Below, in pieces: positions 23,241 to 32,150 of a DNA stretch of 41,109 bases; within the stretch, counting starts at the first letter, position 1; the number at the start of each line of letters is the position of its first letter. Source of the stretch: Bacillota bacterium (lineage in GTDB: Bacteria; Bacillota; Clostridia; Christensenellales; CAG-138); assembly GCA_016282255.1 (NCBI GenBank), contig JAEEKE010000091.1, positions 1 through 41,109 of the forward strand, in the 5' to 3' direction. The position numbers were made by a program, and so were the translations under genes. The notes below the pieces were generated by a model, which was given only the letters and a program-made list of their open reading frames with translations, made no database searches and was not told the DNA's origin.

Positions 23241-24332
23241 ATGGAGAACTTCGATTCCCTCAAAAAGACCCCGCTGTTCGAGCGCCACGTCGCCCTCGGC
23301 GGCAAGATCGTCGATTTCGGCGGCTGGGCGCTGCCCGTTCAGTATCCCTCCGGCATCCTCGAGGAGTGCAAGGCAGTCCGCGAGCGCTGCGGCCTGTTCG
23401 ACGTCTCCCATATGGGCGAGGTCGATATCTACGGAAACGACGCCTATGCCTACGTTCAGGAGATGGTGACCAACGACGTTACCACCATGACTCCCGGCCG
23501 CTGCCGCTATGCCGTGATGTGCTATGAGAACGGCGGCGCCGTGGACGACGTGCTGATCTACAAATACGCGGACGATCACTATATGTTCATCGTCAACGCG
23601 GGCAACACCGATAAGGACTTCGCCTGGATGCAGGAGCATGTGTTCGGCGACGTGCGCGTTGAGAACAACAGCGCGAAGTGGGGCCAGCTGGCCCTGCAGG
23701 GCCCCGCTCATCAGGCGGTGCTCGACGCCGCGGGCTTTGAGGGCGAGATCCCCGCGAAGTACTACACCTTCAACCCCAACATGGTCGTCGCCGGCATCCC
23801 CTGCCTCGTTTCGAGGACGGGCTACACCGGTGAGGACGGCGTCGAGCTCTACTGCGCGGCCGAGGACACCGTGCGTCTGCACGAGGCGCTGATGGAAGCC
23901 GGCAAGGTCTGCGATATGCTCGCCTGCGGCCTCGGCGCGAGGGACACCCTCCGCTTCGAAGCCTCCATGCCCCTCTACGGCCACGAGATGACCGCCGATA
24001 TCACCCCCGTCGAGTGCGGCCTCGATTTCGCGATCAAGCTCAAGAAGGAGCACTTCATCGGCATCGAGAAGCTGCGCGAGCCCCGCACCAGGAAGCGCGT
24101 AGGTCTCAAGCTCGTGGGCAAGGGCATCGCCCGTCCCGAGGCTGAGGTCCTCTGCAACGGCGAGGTCGTCGGCGTCGTCACCTCCGGCGGTCCCGCGCCG
24201 GCAGTCGGCGGCAACTACGTGATGTGCCTCGTCAAGGAGGAGGCCGACGAGAACGGCAAGTGGGCCGTCTCCGTCCGCGGCAGGGAGATCGAGTGCGAAT
24301 TCGCGCCCATGCCCTTCTACAAGAGGAAATAA
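23241..24332 (+). CDS. gcvT: Glycine cleavage system T protein (aminomethyltransferase)
   Basis: 363 residues from the ATG at 23241, which has AGGAGG 8 bp upstream; an earlier in-frame start would lack this site. N-terminal motifs include FERHVALGGKIVDFGGWALP and GLFDVSHMGE, and the folate-binding region has LALQGPAHQAVL and SRTGYTGEDGVELY. The enzyme takes the aminomethyl group from lipoylated H protein, releases ammonia and makes 5,10-methylene-tetrahydrofolate. The length matches the family. It is the first gene of gcvT-gcvH-gcvPA-gcvPB. The fourth component, the L protein (dihydrolipoyl dehydrogenase), is not in the window. Confidence 0.96.
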   Translation: MENFDSLKKTPLFERHVALGGKIVDFGGWALPVQYPSGILEECKAVRERCGLFDVSHMGEVDIYGNDAYAYVQEMVTNDVTTMTPGRCRYAVMCYENGGAVDDVLIYKYADDHYMFIVNAGNTDKDFAWMQEHVFGDVRVENNSAKWGQLALQGPAHQAVLDAAGFEGEIPAKYYTFNPNMVVAGIPCLVSRTGYTGEDGVELYCAAEDTVRLHEALMEAGKVCDMLACGLGARDTLRFEASMPLYGHEMTADITPVECGLDFAIKLKKEHFIGIEKLREPRTRKRVGLKLVGKGIARPEAEVLCNGEVVGVVTSGGPAPAVGGNYVMCLVKEEADENGKWAVSVRGREIECEFAPMPFYKRK

Positions 24333-24405
24333 CGAACCGAAAGGGGAGGCAATGCCCAGCGGAACGATTTTCAATACAAAATAAGATAATGGAGGCTAAA
24401 ACAGT

Positions 24406-24783
24406 ATGATTCCCACCGACCGCAAATACACCCGTGAGCATGACTGGGTAATGATCGAGGACGGCGTCGCCATTCTCGGCATCACCGACCACGCACAGGA
24501 AGCGCTGGGCGACATCGTCTACGTCGAGCTTCCCGAGATCGATCTCGAGCTCGAGATCGGCGACGATTACACCACCGTTGAGTCCGTCAAGGCCGCTTCC
24601 CCCGTTGCGAGCCCCGTTGCCGGCAAGGTCATCGAGGTCAACGAGGCGCTCGACGAGCAGCCCGAGCTTCTCAATGAGGACGCTTTCGGCCAGTTCATCG
24701 CCAAGATCGAGGTCACCGAGATCGACGAGGAGAACCTTCTTACCGCCGAGGAGTACGAAGCGCTTCTCGCCGAGGAAGAGTAA
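24406..24783 (+). CDS. gcvH: Glycine cleavage system H protein
   Basis: 125 residues, with GGAGG 12 bp before the ATG. It has the lipoyl-domain core ESVKAASPVASPVAGKV, where Lys62 receives the lipoyl arm that shuttles the aminomethyl group between the P and T proteins. The opening YTREHDWVMIEDGVAILGIT and the acidic C-terminus are typical. It starts 73 bp after gcvT. A strong hairpin with a short T-run follows its stop and may reduce read-through into gcvPA. Confidence 0.96.
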   Translation: MIPTDRKYTREHDWVMIEDGVAILGITDHAQEALGDIVYVELPEIDLELEIGDDYTTVESVKAASPVASPVAGKVIEVNEALDEQPELLNEDAFGQFIAKIEVTEIDEENLLTAEEYEALLAEEE

Positions 24784-24793
24784 ACCGAATAAA

Positions 24794-24833
24794 GCAGCCG
24801 ATGCCCGCCGCGCGCGTATCGGCTGCGGTTTTT
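24794..24833 (+). terminator. Intra-operon hairpin between gcvH and gcvPA
   Basis: GCAGCCGAT (24794-24802) and ATCGGCTGC (24818-24826) pair perfectly over 9 bp, followed after GG by five T (24829-24833). It lies 26 bp before the gcvPA start, so it is either a partial terminator or an RNA-stabilising element. Confidence 0.65.
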
Positions 24834-24858
24834 ATAACAAAAAAAAGGAAGAAAACAC

Positions 24859-26193
24859 ATGAAGAGTTATGTTCCGAATACTTTGGAGGAGCGCGCCGAA
24901 ATGCTCAAGGCCATCGGTCTTGACAGCATGGACGAGCTCTTTTCCGATATTCCGGAGGATCTGAAGCTCCACCGCGAGCTGGACCTTCCCGCTCCGATGA
25001 GCGAGATGGAGCTTCGCGAGCTGATGATGGGCTACGTCCTCCAGAACGACGAGGGCGGCCTGCTCTTCCGCGGCGCCGGCTCCTACCGTCACTACATCCC
25101 CTCCGTCGTGCCCCAGCTTGCCGCAAGGAGCGAGTTCTACACCGCCTACACCCCCTATCAGGCGGAGATGAGCCAGGGCATGCTGCAGTCGATCTTCGAG
25201 TGGCAGACCGTCATCTGCAATCTGACCGGCATGGAGGCCTCCAACGCCTCCGTTTACGACGGCGCGACCGCCGCGGCCGAGTCCCTGCTGATGATGCGCG
25301 ACTCCAAAAAGAAGAGCCGGGTGCTCTATTCCGCGGGCCTCAATCCCGACGTCGTCACCACGATGAAGACCTACGCTCACTGCTACGGCATCGAGCTGGT
25401 CGAGATCCCGCTCAAGGACGGTCTGACCGATCTTGACGCTCTCAGGGCGAACCTCGACGGCGCGGCCGGCTTCATCGCGGCTCAGCCCAACTATTTCGGC
25501 TGCATCGAGGATATGGAAGCGATCGCGGCGGCAGTGCACGAGGCGAAGGCCCTGCTCACCGCCTACGTCAACCCGATCACCCTCGGCCTTGTCAAGCGCC
25601 CCGCCGATTACGGCGCGGATATCGCGATCGGCGACGCGCAGCCCCTCGGCCTGCCGATGAACTTCGGCGGCCCCTACGCGGGCTTCATGGCTGCTGGCGG
25701 CAAGCTGATCCGCAACCTCCCCGGCCGCATCGTCGGCGAAACGCACGACGCGGAGGGCGGCAGGGCCTACGTCCTCACCCTCCAGGCGCGCGAGCAGCAC
25801 ATCCGCCGCGAGAAGGCTTCGAGCAACATCTGCTCCAACCAGATGCTCTGCGCGATCATGAGCACGATCTACGCCTGCACTATGGGCCCCGCCGGCATGC
25901 GCGAGGTCGCCGAGCAGAATATCGCCAAGGCGCATTACCTCGCCTCCGAGATCGCGAAGGTCCCGGGCTTCAAGCTCCGCTATGACGCGCCGTTCTTCAA
26001 TGAATTCGTCGTCGATACCGAGCTCCCGGCCGAGCAGATCAACGAAGCGCTCAAGGATATGGGCATCGTAGGCGGTCAGATCCTCGAGGACGGCGGCATG
26101 CTCTGGTGCGCCACCGAGATGAACTCCAGGGAGGATATCGACTTCCTGATCGATATGCTCAAAAATATCGCGGAAGGAGGAGAAGAAGCATGA
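24859..26193 (+). CDS. gcvPA: Glycine dehydrogenase (decarboxylating) subunit 1, P protein alpha chain
   Basis: 444 residues, the usual size of the split N-terminal half of the P protein. Diagnostic stretches are [17 protein letters not shown] at the start, [37 protein letters not shown] and [16 protein letters not shown], typical of GcvPA. It forms the P protein with GcvPB, decarboxylating glycine with pyridoxal phosphate and passing the remaining aminomethyl group to GcvH. AAGGAAG precedes the ATG. The stop overlaps the start of gcvPB by 4 bp (ATGA), so translation is coupled. Confidence 0.96.
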   Translation: MKSYVPNTLEERAEMLKAIGLDSMDELFSDIPEDLKLHRELDLPAPMSEMELRELMMGYVLQNDEGGLLFRGAGSYRHYIPSVVPQLAARSEFYTAYTPYQAEMSQGMLQSIFEWQTVICNLTGMEASNASVYDGATAAAESLLMMRDSKKKSRVLYSAGLNPDVVTTMKTYAHCYGIELVEIPLKDGLTDLDALRANLDGAAGFIAAQPNYFGCIEDMEAIAAAVHEAKALLTAYVNPITLGLVKRPADYGADIAIGDAQPLGLPMNFGGPYAGFMAAGGKLIRNLPGRIVGETHDAEGGRAYVLTLQAREQHIRREKASSNICSNQMLCAIMSTIYACTMGPAGMREVAEQNIAKAHYLASEIAKVPGFKLRYDAPFFNEFVVDTELPAEQINEALKDMGIVGGQILEDGGMLWCATEMNSREDIDFLIDMLKNIAEGGEEA

Positions 26194-27635
26194 GGCAGTC
26201 CTATAAGCTCATCTTCGAGCGCTCCCACGAAGGGCGCAGGGCATACGATCTGCCCGCTCTCGACGTTCCCGAGGTCGACGCGATCCCTCAGAACATGAAG
26301 AACGAATCGAAGCTCGACCTGCCGGAGCTCGGCGAGGTCGACCTCGTTCGCCACTATACAAACCTCTCCCGCCGCAATTTCGGCGTGGACAACGGCTTCT
26401 ATCCCCTCGGCTCCTGCACGATGAAGTACAACCCGAAGATCAACGAGGAGGTCTGCACCCTGTTCGAGGATATGCATCCCCTTCTCGACGAGGATATGAG
26501 CCAGGGCGCGCTGCGCCTGATGTACGATCTTGAGGGCTATCTCTGCGAGATCTGCGGCATGGACGCCTTCACGCTGCAGCCCGCGGCCGGCGCGCACGGC
26601 GAGCTGACCGGTCTGATGCACATCCGCGCCTATCACGAGCACCGCGGCGACTCCGCGAGGACGACCATCATCGTTCCCGACGCGGCGCACGGCACCAACC
26701 CCGCGAGCGCGGTCATGGCGGGCTTCAAGGTCAAGGAGATCAAGTCCGCTCCCGACGGCGGCGTCGATCTGGACGCGCTGCGCGAGGCGGTCGGCCCCGA
26801 CACCGCGGGCCTGATGCTGACCAATCCCTCCACCCTCGGCCTGTTCGAGAGGAACATCAAGGAGATCGCCTCGATCGTCCACGAGGCCGGCGGCCTGCTC
26901 TACTACGACGGCGCGAACCTCAACGCGATCATGGGCGTCGTCCGCCCGGGCGACATGGGCTTCGACGTGATGCACATCAACCTGCATAAGACCTTCTCCA
27001 CCCCGCACGGCGGCGGCGGTCCCGGCAGCGGCCCGGTGGGCGTCAAGAAGCACCTGATCCCCTATCTGCCCGTGCCCGTGCTGACCGAGCGCGAGGGCGA
27101 GATCCATCTCGATTACGACCGTCCCGAGAGCATCGGCAAGGTCAAGAGCTTCTACGGCAACTTCGGCGTCATCGTGCGCGCGTTCGCCTACATCCGTTCC
27201 CTCGGCGGCGCTGGCCTCAAGGAGGCGAGCCAGAACGCGGTGCTCAACGCGAACTACATCATGAACGCGCTGCGCGGCGTCTACACGATCGCTCACGACC
27301 GCATCTGCATGCACGAGTGCGTCGTCACCCCCACCGAGGAGATGATGGAGAAGGGCGTGCACACCACGGACGTGGCCAAGGCCCTGATCGACCGCGGGTA
27401 TCATCCCCCGACCATCTACTTCCCGCTCATCGTCCATGAAGCGATGATGATCGAGCCCACCGAGAGCGAGAGCCGCGAGACGCTCGACGAGTTCATCGAG
27501 GCCATGAAGGGCATCGCCGAGGAGGCGCTGACGGATCCCGAATCGGTCCACGCCTGCCCGAAGACGACCCCGATCGGCCGTCCCGACGAGACCGCCGCGG
27601 CGAGGAAGCCCGTGGTAAGGTTCGTTAAGGAATAA
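26190..27635 (+). CDS. gcvPB: Glycine dehydrogenase (decarboxylating) subunit 2, P protein beta chain
   Basis: 481 residues from the ATG at 26190, which overlaps the gcvPA stop and has GGAGGAG about 8 bp upstream. An earlier in-frame ATG at 26106 lies deep inside gcvPA and is rejected. The PLP-binding lysine is Lys267 in [20 protein letters not shown]. Other family marks are [13 protein letters not shown] (72-83) and [12 protein letters not shown] (131-142). It completes the P protein and is the last gene of the operon, followed by a strong terminator 7 bp after the stop. Confidence 0.96.
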   Translation: MRQSYKLIFERSHEGRRAYDLPALDVPEVDAIPQNMKNESKLDLPELGEVDLVRHYTNLSRRNFGVDNGFYPLGSCTMKYNPKINEEVCTLFEDMHPLLDEDMSQGALRLMYDLEGYLCEICGMDAFTLQPAAGAHGELTGLMHIRAYHEHRGDSARTTIIVPDAAHGTNPASAVMAGFKVKEIKSAPDGGVDLDALREAVGPDTAGLMLTNPSTLGLFERNIKEIASIVHEAGGLLYYDGANLNAIMGVVRPGDMGFDVMHINLHKTFSTPHGGGGPGSGPVGVKKHLIPYLPVPVLTEREGEIHLDYDRPESIGKVKSFYGNFGVIVRAFAYIRSLGGAGLKEASQNAVLNANYIMNALRGVYTIAHDRICMHECVVTPTEEMMEKGVHTTDVAKALIDRGYHPPTIYFPLIVHEAMMIEPTESESRETLDEFIEAMKGIAEEALTDPESVHACPKTTPIGRPDETAAARKPVVRFVKE

Positions 27636-27642
27636 ACCCTCC

Positions 27643-27673
27643 GCCGGGGAACGCTTCCGTTCCCCGGCTTTTT
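27643..27673 (+). terminator. Terminator of the gcv operon
   Basis: GCCGGGGAACG (27643-27653), loop CTTC, CGTTCCCCGGC (27658-27668), then five T: an 11-bp perfect stem. Confidence 0.93.
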
Positions 27674-27691
27674 GTCCCCTTTCGGTAGAAT

Positions 27692-28507
27692 ATGTTCGAT
27701 ATCCACACGCATTCGACCCATTCCGACGGCACCGACACGCCCGCCGAGCTCGTTTTGAAGGCCCGGGCGGTCGGGCTGAGCCTGTTTGCGCTGACCGATC
27801 ACGATTCGCTCCGCGGCATCCCCGAGGCGGCAAGGGCGGCGCGTGAGATCGGCCTGCCCTTCCTCGCGGGCTGCGAGCTCGAGGCCGAATACGAGGATAC
27901 GCTGCATATCCTCGGGATAGGGCTCGATATCGAAAATGAGGCCCTCAAAGCGCTGATCCGGGAGAAGGACCGCTGCAGGAACGAGCGCAACCGGCGGCTG
28001 ACCGAGAAGCTTTTGCACCTCGGCGTCGACGTCGCCCCCGCGCTGCCTGAGCCCGAGCTGTTGACCCGCGGGCATTTCGCGGACGCGCTCGTGGAGCTCG
28101 GCTATGCGAAGGACCGCTTCGACGCGTTCGACCGTTTCATCGGCAGCGGCGCGCCGGCGTTCGTCAAGGCCGAGCAGCCCTCCCCCGAGGAGGTCGTGGG
28201 CATTATCCGCGCGGCCGGCGGCACCGCGATCATCGCGCACCCGATGAAGATGAAGCGCTGCGATCCCGCGGAGCTGATCCGGGATATGGCGCGCCTAGGC
28301 ATTGAGGGCGTCGAAGCCCATTACTGCGGCGCGACCGAGGGCGAAACGCGGCGCTTTGCCTCGCTCGCGAGGGAGAACGGCCTCTTCGTCAGCTGCGGCA
28401 GCGACTGCCACGGTTTAAGGCGGCCCTCATCCCCCATCGGCGGCGCATGGCGGGACTGCGAGGAGCTGAAGCGGACCGAGAGGCTGCTTATCGAAAGGTA
28501 TTTCTGA
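27692..28507 (+). CDS. PHP-domain phosphoesterase
   Basis: 271 residues. The PHP metal motifs are all present: DIHTHSTHSDGTDTP (His5, His7, Asp12), LTDHDSLRGIPEA, the Glu of GCELEAEY, IIAHPMKM, and CGSDCHGLRRP near the end. The family hydrolyses phosphoesters with a metal cluster. Members of this length and layout include the 3',5'-nucleotide phosphatase and YciV/RNase AM-type enzymes, and the exact substrate is not decided here. It begins 18 bp after the gcv terminator with no strong ribosome site (GGTAGAAT). No promoter is seen, so it may depend on read-through. Confidence 0.9.
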   Translation: MFDIHTHSTHSDGTDTPAELVLKARAVGLSLFALTDHDSLRGIPEAARAAREIGLPFLAGCELEAEYEDTLHILGIGLDIENEALKALIREKDRCRNERNRRLTEKLLHLGVDVAPALPEPELLTRGHFADALVELGYAKDRFDAFDRFIGSGAPAFVKAEQPSPEEVVGIIRAAGGTAIIAHPMKMKRCDPAELIRDMARLGIEGVEAHYCGATEGETRRFASLARENGLFVSCGSDCHGLRRPSSPIGGAWRDCEELKRTERLLIERYF

Positions 28508-28518
28508 TACAGAGTTTC

Positions 28519-29052
28519 ATGTTGATAACCATTGGAGAATGTAAAATCGAAATCGATGAAAACGCTACCCGCGCGTTCTATGCCGAGCACGGCGAATTGA
28601 ACAGCTGCGGCTGTTCCGGCTGCCGCAATTTCCGCGAGGCTGTTTCCACGCTGCCTCCCGCCGTGCATGAGTTTTTCAAAAGCTGCGGCATAGACGACCT
28701 TCGCCTGATAACCGAGATCATACCCTACGTCATGCAGGACGGTTTGCTGCTGTACGGCGGTTTTTTCCACGTCGTCGGCCGCATGAGCGGAGGCATCGAA
28801 AAAACCGAGACGGTCCCCGGCCACGAGCCCTCCAAAACGAAGCTCGGGCGGCTGTTTGGCATACGGCGTAAGACACACACGCTTCTTGCGTGGAGTGAAA
28901 GCAAGCAAAAGGAGCTCGCACCGGGGTTTTCGATCTGGTTCAAGGATGCCATCGATCTGCCCGAACCGGATCTGCCCGAAAACACGCTCCAGATAGAGAT
29001 ACAATGGTCCCTTGAGTGGGTGCTTGACGAGCCCTGCGAATACCGCTTCTGA
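28519..29052 (+). CDS. Uncharacterised cytosolic protein with a CGCSGCRNF motif
   Basis: 177 residues from the ATG at 28519; a longer in-frame version from 28447 would overlap the PHP gene by 61 bp and is less likely. The N-terminus has a short strand pair (LITIGECKIEIDENATRAFY) followed by LNSCGCSGCRNFREAV (residues 30-45), whose three closely spaced Cys may bind a metal or mark a small structural family in Clostridia. The rest is alpha/beta, with IPYVMQDGLLLYGGFFHVVG in the middle and WSLEWVLDEPCEYRF at the end. No signal peptide or membrane segment. Function unknown. Base composition is somewhat more AT-rich than the genes on either side. A terminator follows. Confidence 0.75.
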   Translation: MLITIGECKIEIDENATRAFYAEHGELNSCGCSGCRNFREAVSTLPPAVHEFFKSCGIDDLRLITEIIPYVMQDGLLLYGGFFHVVGRMSGGIEKTETVPGHEPSKTKLGRLFGIRRKTHTLLAWSESKQKELAPGFSIWFKDAIDLPEPDLPENTLQIEIQWSLEWVLDEPCEYRF

Positions 29053-29085
29053 ACGTGCGTGCTGCCTGAACAAATGAAAAAGCAG

Positions 29086-29118
29086 GACGGAAGCTCTGTG
29101 AATGAGCTTCCGTCTTTT
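29086..29118 (+). terminator. Intrinsic terminator
   Basis: GACGGAAGCTC (29086-29096), 7-base loop, GAGCTTCCGTC (29104-29114), then TTTT. Confidence 0.88.
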
Positions 29119-29141
29119 CATAATATATTTTCAGATACCTC

Positions 29142-29172
29142 TTGACACATCATACTATGCGTTGTATAGTAT
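29142..29172 (+). promoter_or_regulatory. padR operon promoter with embedded operator-like inverted repeat
   Basis: Perfect TTGACA (29142-29147), 17-bp spacer, TATAGT (29165-29170). Inside it ATACTAT (29152-29158) and ATAGTAT (29166-29172) form a 7-bp inverted repeat with a 7-bp gap, covering the -10 box. Such a site is well placed for repression by the PadR-type regulator encoded just downstream. Confidence 0.75.
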
Positions 29173-29193
29173 AGCGCGAAAGGAGGTATCGCC

Positions 29194-29517
29194 ATGGATA
29201 TTCAACTGAAGCGCGGGCTCCTCGAGGTCTGCGTACTTGCGGCGATCAAAAACGAACCCTCCTACGGCTATAAGATCATCAAGGATATGCAGCCCTACCA
29301 GGAGATCTCCGAATCGACGCTCTATCCGATCCTCAAGCGGCTCGAGACCGCGGAATGCCTTGCCGTGCGCTCGGCCGAGCACAACGGCCGGTTGAGGAAG
29401 TATTACAGCATCACTCCGCGCGGGCTCGACCGGCTCGAGCAGTTCAAGGAGGACTGGCGCGAGATCATGTCCATCTACAGTTTCGTTACAAGGGAGGACG
29501 TTAATTACAATGAATAA
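29194..29517 (+). CDS. PadR family transcriptional regulator
   Basis: 107 residues with AAGGAGG before the ATG. The winged-helix domain is complete: MDIQLKRGLLEVCVLAAIKN, the recognition region PSYGYKIIKDMQ, SESTLYPILKRLETAECLAV, and the wing with RKYYSITPRGLDRLEQF. There is no long C-terminal coiled-coil domain, so it belongs to the short PadR-s2 type that dimerises through its last helix. It overlaps the DUF1700 gene by 8 bp. PadR proteins in this setting usually repress their own operon in response to cell-envelope or ligand signals. The operator-like repeat over the -10 box supports autoregulation. Confidence 0.93.
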   Translation: MDIQLKRGLLEVCVLAAIKNEPSYGYKIIKDMQPYQEISESTLYPILKRLETAECLAVRSAEHNGRLRKYYSITPRGLDRLEQFKEDWREIMSIYSFVTREDVNYNE

Positions 29518-30118
29518 AAACGAATTTCTCGAAGCCCTGCGTTCAAAGCTCGAGGCGCTGCCCGAGGAGGACGCCGCGCGCTCGCTCGACTACTATGCCG
29601 AGATGATCGACGACCGCGTCGAGGACGGCATGACCGAGGAGGAGGCCGTCGCGCAGCTCGGCGACCCGAACGCGATCGCGGAGGACATCATCGCCGAAAC
29701 GCCGCTCGCGAAGATCGTGGGCAAGAAGCTCAAGAAGCGCACCTCGATGAGCACGGGCACTATCATCCTGCTCATCCTCGGCTCGCCGCTCTGGGCCCCG
29801 CTGCTGATCGCGGCCATCGCGGTGGTCGGCAGCCTGCTGCTGGCGCTGTTCGCGGTGCTTGCGTCGATCGTGATCACGCTCTTTGCCGTCACCCTCGCCT
29901 TCGCCGTCACGGCGGTCGCCTGCCTCGCGGGGGCGATCTTCCTGCTCTTCAACGGGCAGTTCACCATGGCCCTGGCCGCCTTCGCCGCCGCGCTGGTCTT
30001 CGCCGGGCTCACCGTGCCGATGTTCCTGCTCTCCAAATGGGCGGCGGTCGGCATGGTCGATCTCTTCCGCGCCATAATGCGCGGCATCAAACTTCTGTTT
30101 ACAAGGAAAGGAAACTGA
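29510..30118 (+). CDS. DUF1700 (HAAS domain) membrane protein
   Basis: 202 residues, starting 8 bp inside the padR end, with AAGGGAGG upstream. Residues 1-65 are the helical HAAS domain (NEFLEALRSKLEALPEEDAA, DYYAEMIDDRVEDGMTEEEA, LGDPNAIAEDII), usual in DUF1700 proteins. From about 78 to 185 there are four or so transmembrane helices, Ala/Leu-rich. Such proteins commonly sit between a PadR regulator and a DUF4097 protein and are thought to act in envelope sensing. Catalytic residues are absent. The stop lies 1 bp before the next start. Confidence 0.9.
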   Translation: MNKNEFLEALRSKLEALPEEDAARSLDYYAEMIDDRVEDGMTEEEAVAQLGDPNAIAEDIIAETPLAKIVGKKLKKRTSMSTGTIILLILGSPLWAPLLIAAIAVVGSLLLALFAVLASIVITLFAVTLAFAVTAVACLAGAIFLLFNGQFTMALAAFAAALVFAGLTVPMFLLSKWAAVGMVDLFRAIMRGIKLLFTRKGN

Positions 30119-30119
30119 C

Positions 30120-31025
30120 ATGAACAAGGGAACCCGCACAGCGCTTCTGATCGCGCTCATACTCATCGTTGTAGGAATCATTATTTTCGGCATCATGTAT
30201 GCCCAGGGAGGAAAGGATATGTTCGGCAAGCTCAATTCTTCAACGTACCACAGGGAATACCGCCCCGAAGGCAGCTTCAATAAAGTCTATGTCGACTGCG
30301 AGAGCTGCTCGCTCACCGTCGTACGCGCCGAAGGCAGCGAATGCACCGTCGAGACCGAAGAGACCGAGAAGCTGTATTTCACGGTCGACGTTTCGGACGG
30401 CACGCTCCGCATCGTGCAGCACGACGATTCAAAGTGGCTCGACCGCCTGTTCTCCCTCGCCGGCCTCGGCGTCAAGGCGACGGTCATGCTGCCCGCGAAG
30501 CAGTACGACAGCCTCGAGATCAAGAACACCAGCGGCGGCGTCAGCGCCTCGGATATCGAGTGCGGCAGCCTCACCGTCGATTCCACGAGCGGCTCGGTCA
30601 GGCTCGACGGCGTCGAATGCGATGCGATCGACCTTGAATCCACCAGCGGCACCGTCTCGCTCGGGCACGTGGTCTCGGGGAGCGTCAGGGTCAGGGCGAC
30701 CAGCGGCGCGGTCACGCTAAGCGATATGACCGCCGATACGATAGCCGTCAAGTCGACCAGCGGGCGCGTCAGGCTCGAGCGCGTGATCGCCGAAGCAAGG
30801 CTCGACGCCGACGTCACCAGCGGCGGCATCACGCTCGACTCGGTCGACGGCGCGGAGCTGTATCTCAAGTCGGTCAGCGGCTCCATCCGCGGCAGCCTGC
30901 TCTCCGGCAAGCGCTTTGACTGCCGCGCGACCAGCGGCAGCGTCCGCGTGCCCGCCAGCACCGACGGCGGCGTCTGCGTGGCCGAGACCACGAGCGGCAG
31001 CATCGATATCACCGTCAAGGATTAA
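30120..31025 (+). CDS. DUF4097 repeat protein with N-terminal membrane anchor
   Basis: 301 residues. One transmembrane helix (about 8-27, LLIALILIVVGIIIFGIMYA) is followed by an extracytoplasmic beta-helix. Repeats of about 20 residues are clear from about 138 to 300, each containing an STSG or ATSG turn (TSGSVRLDG, TSGTVSLG, TSGAVTLSD, TSGRVRLE, TSGGITLDS, TSGSVRVP, TSGSIDI). This is the DUF4097 (putative adhesin) pattern. The protein is likely anchored in the membrane with a rigid outer stalk. It is co-transcribed with padR and the DUF1700 gene, forming the usual three-gene envelope module, and ends before a GC hairpin. Confidence 0.9.
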   Translation: MNKGTRTALLIALILIVVGIIIFGIMYAQGGKDMFGKLNSSTYHREYRPEGSFNKVYVDCESCSLTVVRAEGSECTVETEETEKLYFTVDVSDGTLRIVQHDDSKWLDRLFSLAGLGVKATVMLPAKQYDSLEIKNTSGGVSASDIECGSLTVDSTSGSVRLDGVECDAIDLESTSGTVSLGHVVSGSVRVRATSGAVTLSDMTADTIAVKSTSGRVRLERVIAEARLDADVTSGGITLDSVDGAELYLKSVSGSIRGSLLSGKRFDCRATSGSVRVPASTDGGVCVAETTSGSIDITVKD

Positions 31026-31033
31026 AAGCAATA

Positions 31034-31058
31034 GCCCCGCGGGTCTTCCCCGCGGGGC
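31034..31058 (+). terminator. GC-rich hairpin after the padR operon
   Basis: GCCCCGCGGG (31034-31043), loop TCTTC, CCCGCGGGGC (31049-31058). The stem is strong, but only CCTCTTCTG follows, so termination may be partial; the next start codon is 22 bp away. Confidence 0.55.
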
Positions 31059-31079
31059 CTCTTCTGAAAGGAGAACAGC

Positions 31080-31832
31080 ATGGACGCGCAGTTCGCCGTC
31101 ACGCCGACCATGTTCGGCGCCGTTCATATAGGAATACTCGTGTTCATAGCCGCGGCCTCGGTCGGGCTAAGCTTCGTTTTCAGGCGGCTGAGCGATAAAA
31201 AGCTGCTCCGCATCCTCGGCATCATGGGCGCCTGTATGATCGCGGCCGAGATCTGGAAGCTGTGGTTCGTGCACCGTTACGTCTACGCCGATATCCCCTC
31301 CGCCTGGTTCTTCCCCTGGCAGCTCTGCAGCATGGCGATGTACTGCTCCTTCGCCGCGCCGTTCATCAAGGGTAAGGCCCGGGACACCGTGCTGGTGTTC
31401 CTCGCCACCTTCTCGCTCATCGCGGCCGTGATGGCGCTGGCCGTGCCCGCGGATATGCTCCGCCCGCAGATACTGCTGTTCTGCCACAGCTTCCTCTACC
31501 ACGCGGTGATGGTGCTCGAGAGCGTCATCGCGATACTGCTGCTGAGACGGCGGGAGAAGGCAAAGTTCATGCCCGCCGCGCTATTGTTCCTCGCTATGGC
31601 GGCGGTCGCGGAGCTCGTAAACGTGCTCTCGCACATCCTGATCGGCGAAAAGGGGCTCGAGGCGAATATGTTCAACATCACACCCTACTGGGTCACCACG
31701 CAGCCGGTCTTCCGGCAGATCGCCCTTGCGCTCGGCATACCCGCCGAGATCGCGATCTACCTCGCCTCGATCATCCTCGGCGCGTTCCTGATCTACCTTG
31801 CGGTATATGCGGGGAGGAAGCGGAATAACTGA
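31080..31832 (+). CDS. YwaF-like integral membrane protein (TIGR02206-type)
   Basis: 250 residues with AAAGGAG before the ATG. At least six transmembrane helices are visible, beginning at about 12-30. The element FFPWQLCSMAMYCSFAAPF near residues 79-97 matches the conserved WQLC-S-x-x-MY core of YwaF-like proteins, and a late PYWVTTQPVFRQIA loop is also typical. No transport or enzyme motif is evident. Members are found widely in Firmicutes and the function is unknown. A terminator follows. Confidence 0.85.
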   Translation: MDAQFAVTPTMFGAVHIGILVFIAAASVGLSFVFRRLSDKKLLRILGIMGACMIAAEIWKLWFVHRYVYADIPSAWFFPWQLCSMAMYCSFAAPFIKGKARDTVLVFLATFSLIAAVMALAVPADMLRPQILLFCHSFLYHAVMVLESVIAILLLRRREKAKFMPAALLFLAMAAVAELVNVLSHILIGEKGLEANMFNITPYWVTTQPVFRQIALALGIPAEIAIYLASIILGAFLIYLAVYAGRKRNN

Positions 31833-31845
31833 GAGAGCGAACGGC

Positions 31846-31878
31846 AGCCGCCGCCAAAGGTAATCGGCGGCTATTTTT
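31846..31878 (+). terminator. Intrinsic terminator after the YwaF-like gene
   Basis: AGCCGCCG (31846-31853) and CGGCGGCT (31865-31872) pair around an 11-base loop, then ATTTTTATT. Confidence 0.85.
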
Positions 31879-31919
31879 ATTATTTACAGGCGTCCGGCTT
31901 CATGCTATACTAAGCTGAT

Positions 31920-31946
31920 AAATATATTCTCAGTTCTTTGTCCCAT
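31920..31946 (+). repeat. AT-rich direct repeat, copy 1 (copy 2 at 32055-32082)
   Basis: The two copies agree at 21 of the first 24 positions, with consensus AAATATATTYTCAG then WTCYTTGTCC. A 15-base core of copy 2 (AATATATTTTCAGAT, 32056-32070) recurs exactly at 29122-29136, just upstream of the padR -35 box. In copy 1 the repeat runs into TTGTCC (31938) with TGTAAT at 17-bp spacing (31961), so it may be a promoter module. Confidence 0.6.
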
Positions 31947-32121
31947 TTTCAAACCTTGCGTGTAATAATGTATAGGGAGATTACGAAGAGCAATTAGTTT
32001 TGAGAATTGACGTGGCTGCCTGAGCTGTGCCAGAGTGGGAAGTGTTTGTTATTAAAATATATTTTCAGATCCTTGTCCACATTTGCGGGTTTCAATCGCT
32101 TTATTAATAGATGACAAAAAA

Positions 32122-32150
32122 CTGCCGCGAAGGTCCTTACTATACGGCAG
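32122..32150. repeat. Inverted repeat in AT-rich intergenic DNA
   Basis: CTGCCG (32122-32127) and CGGCAG (32145-32150) pair around a 17-base loop; AAAATATATTTT, a 12-bp palindrome also present at 32054-32065, follows at 32152-32163. The rest of 31880-32230 holds no gene that I can see. Confidence 0.5.
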
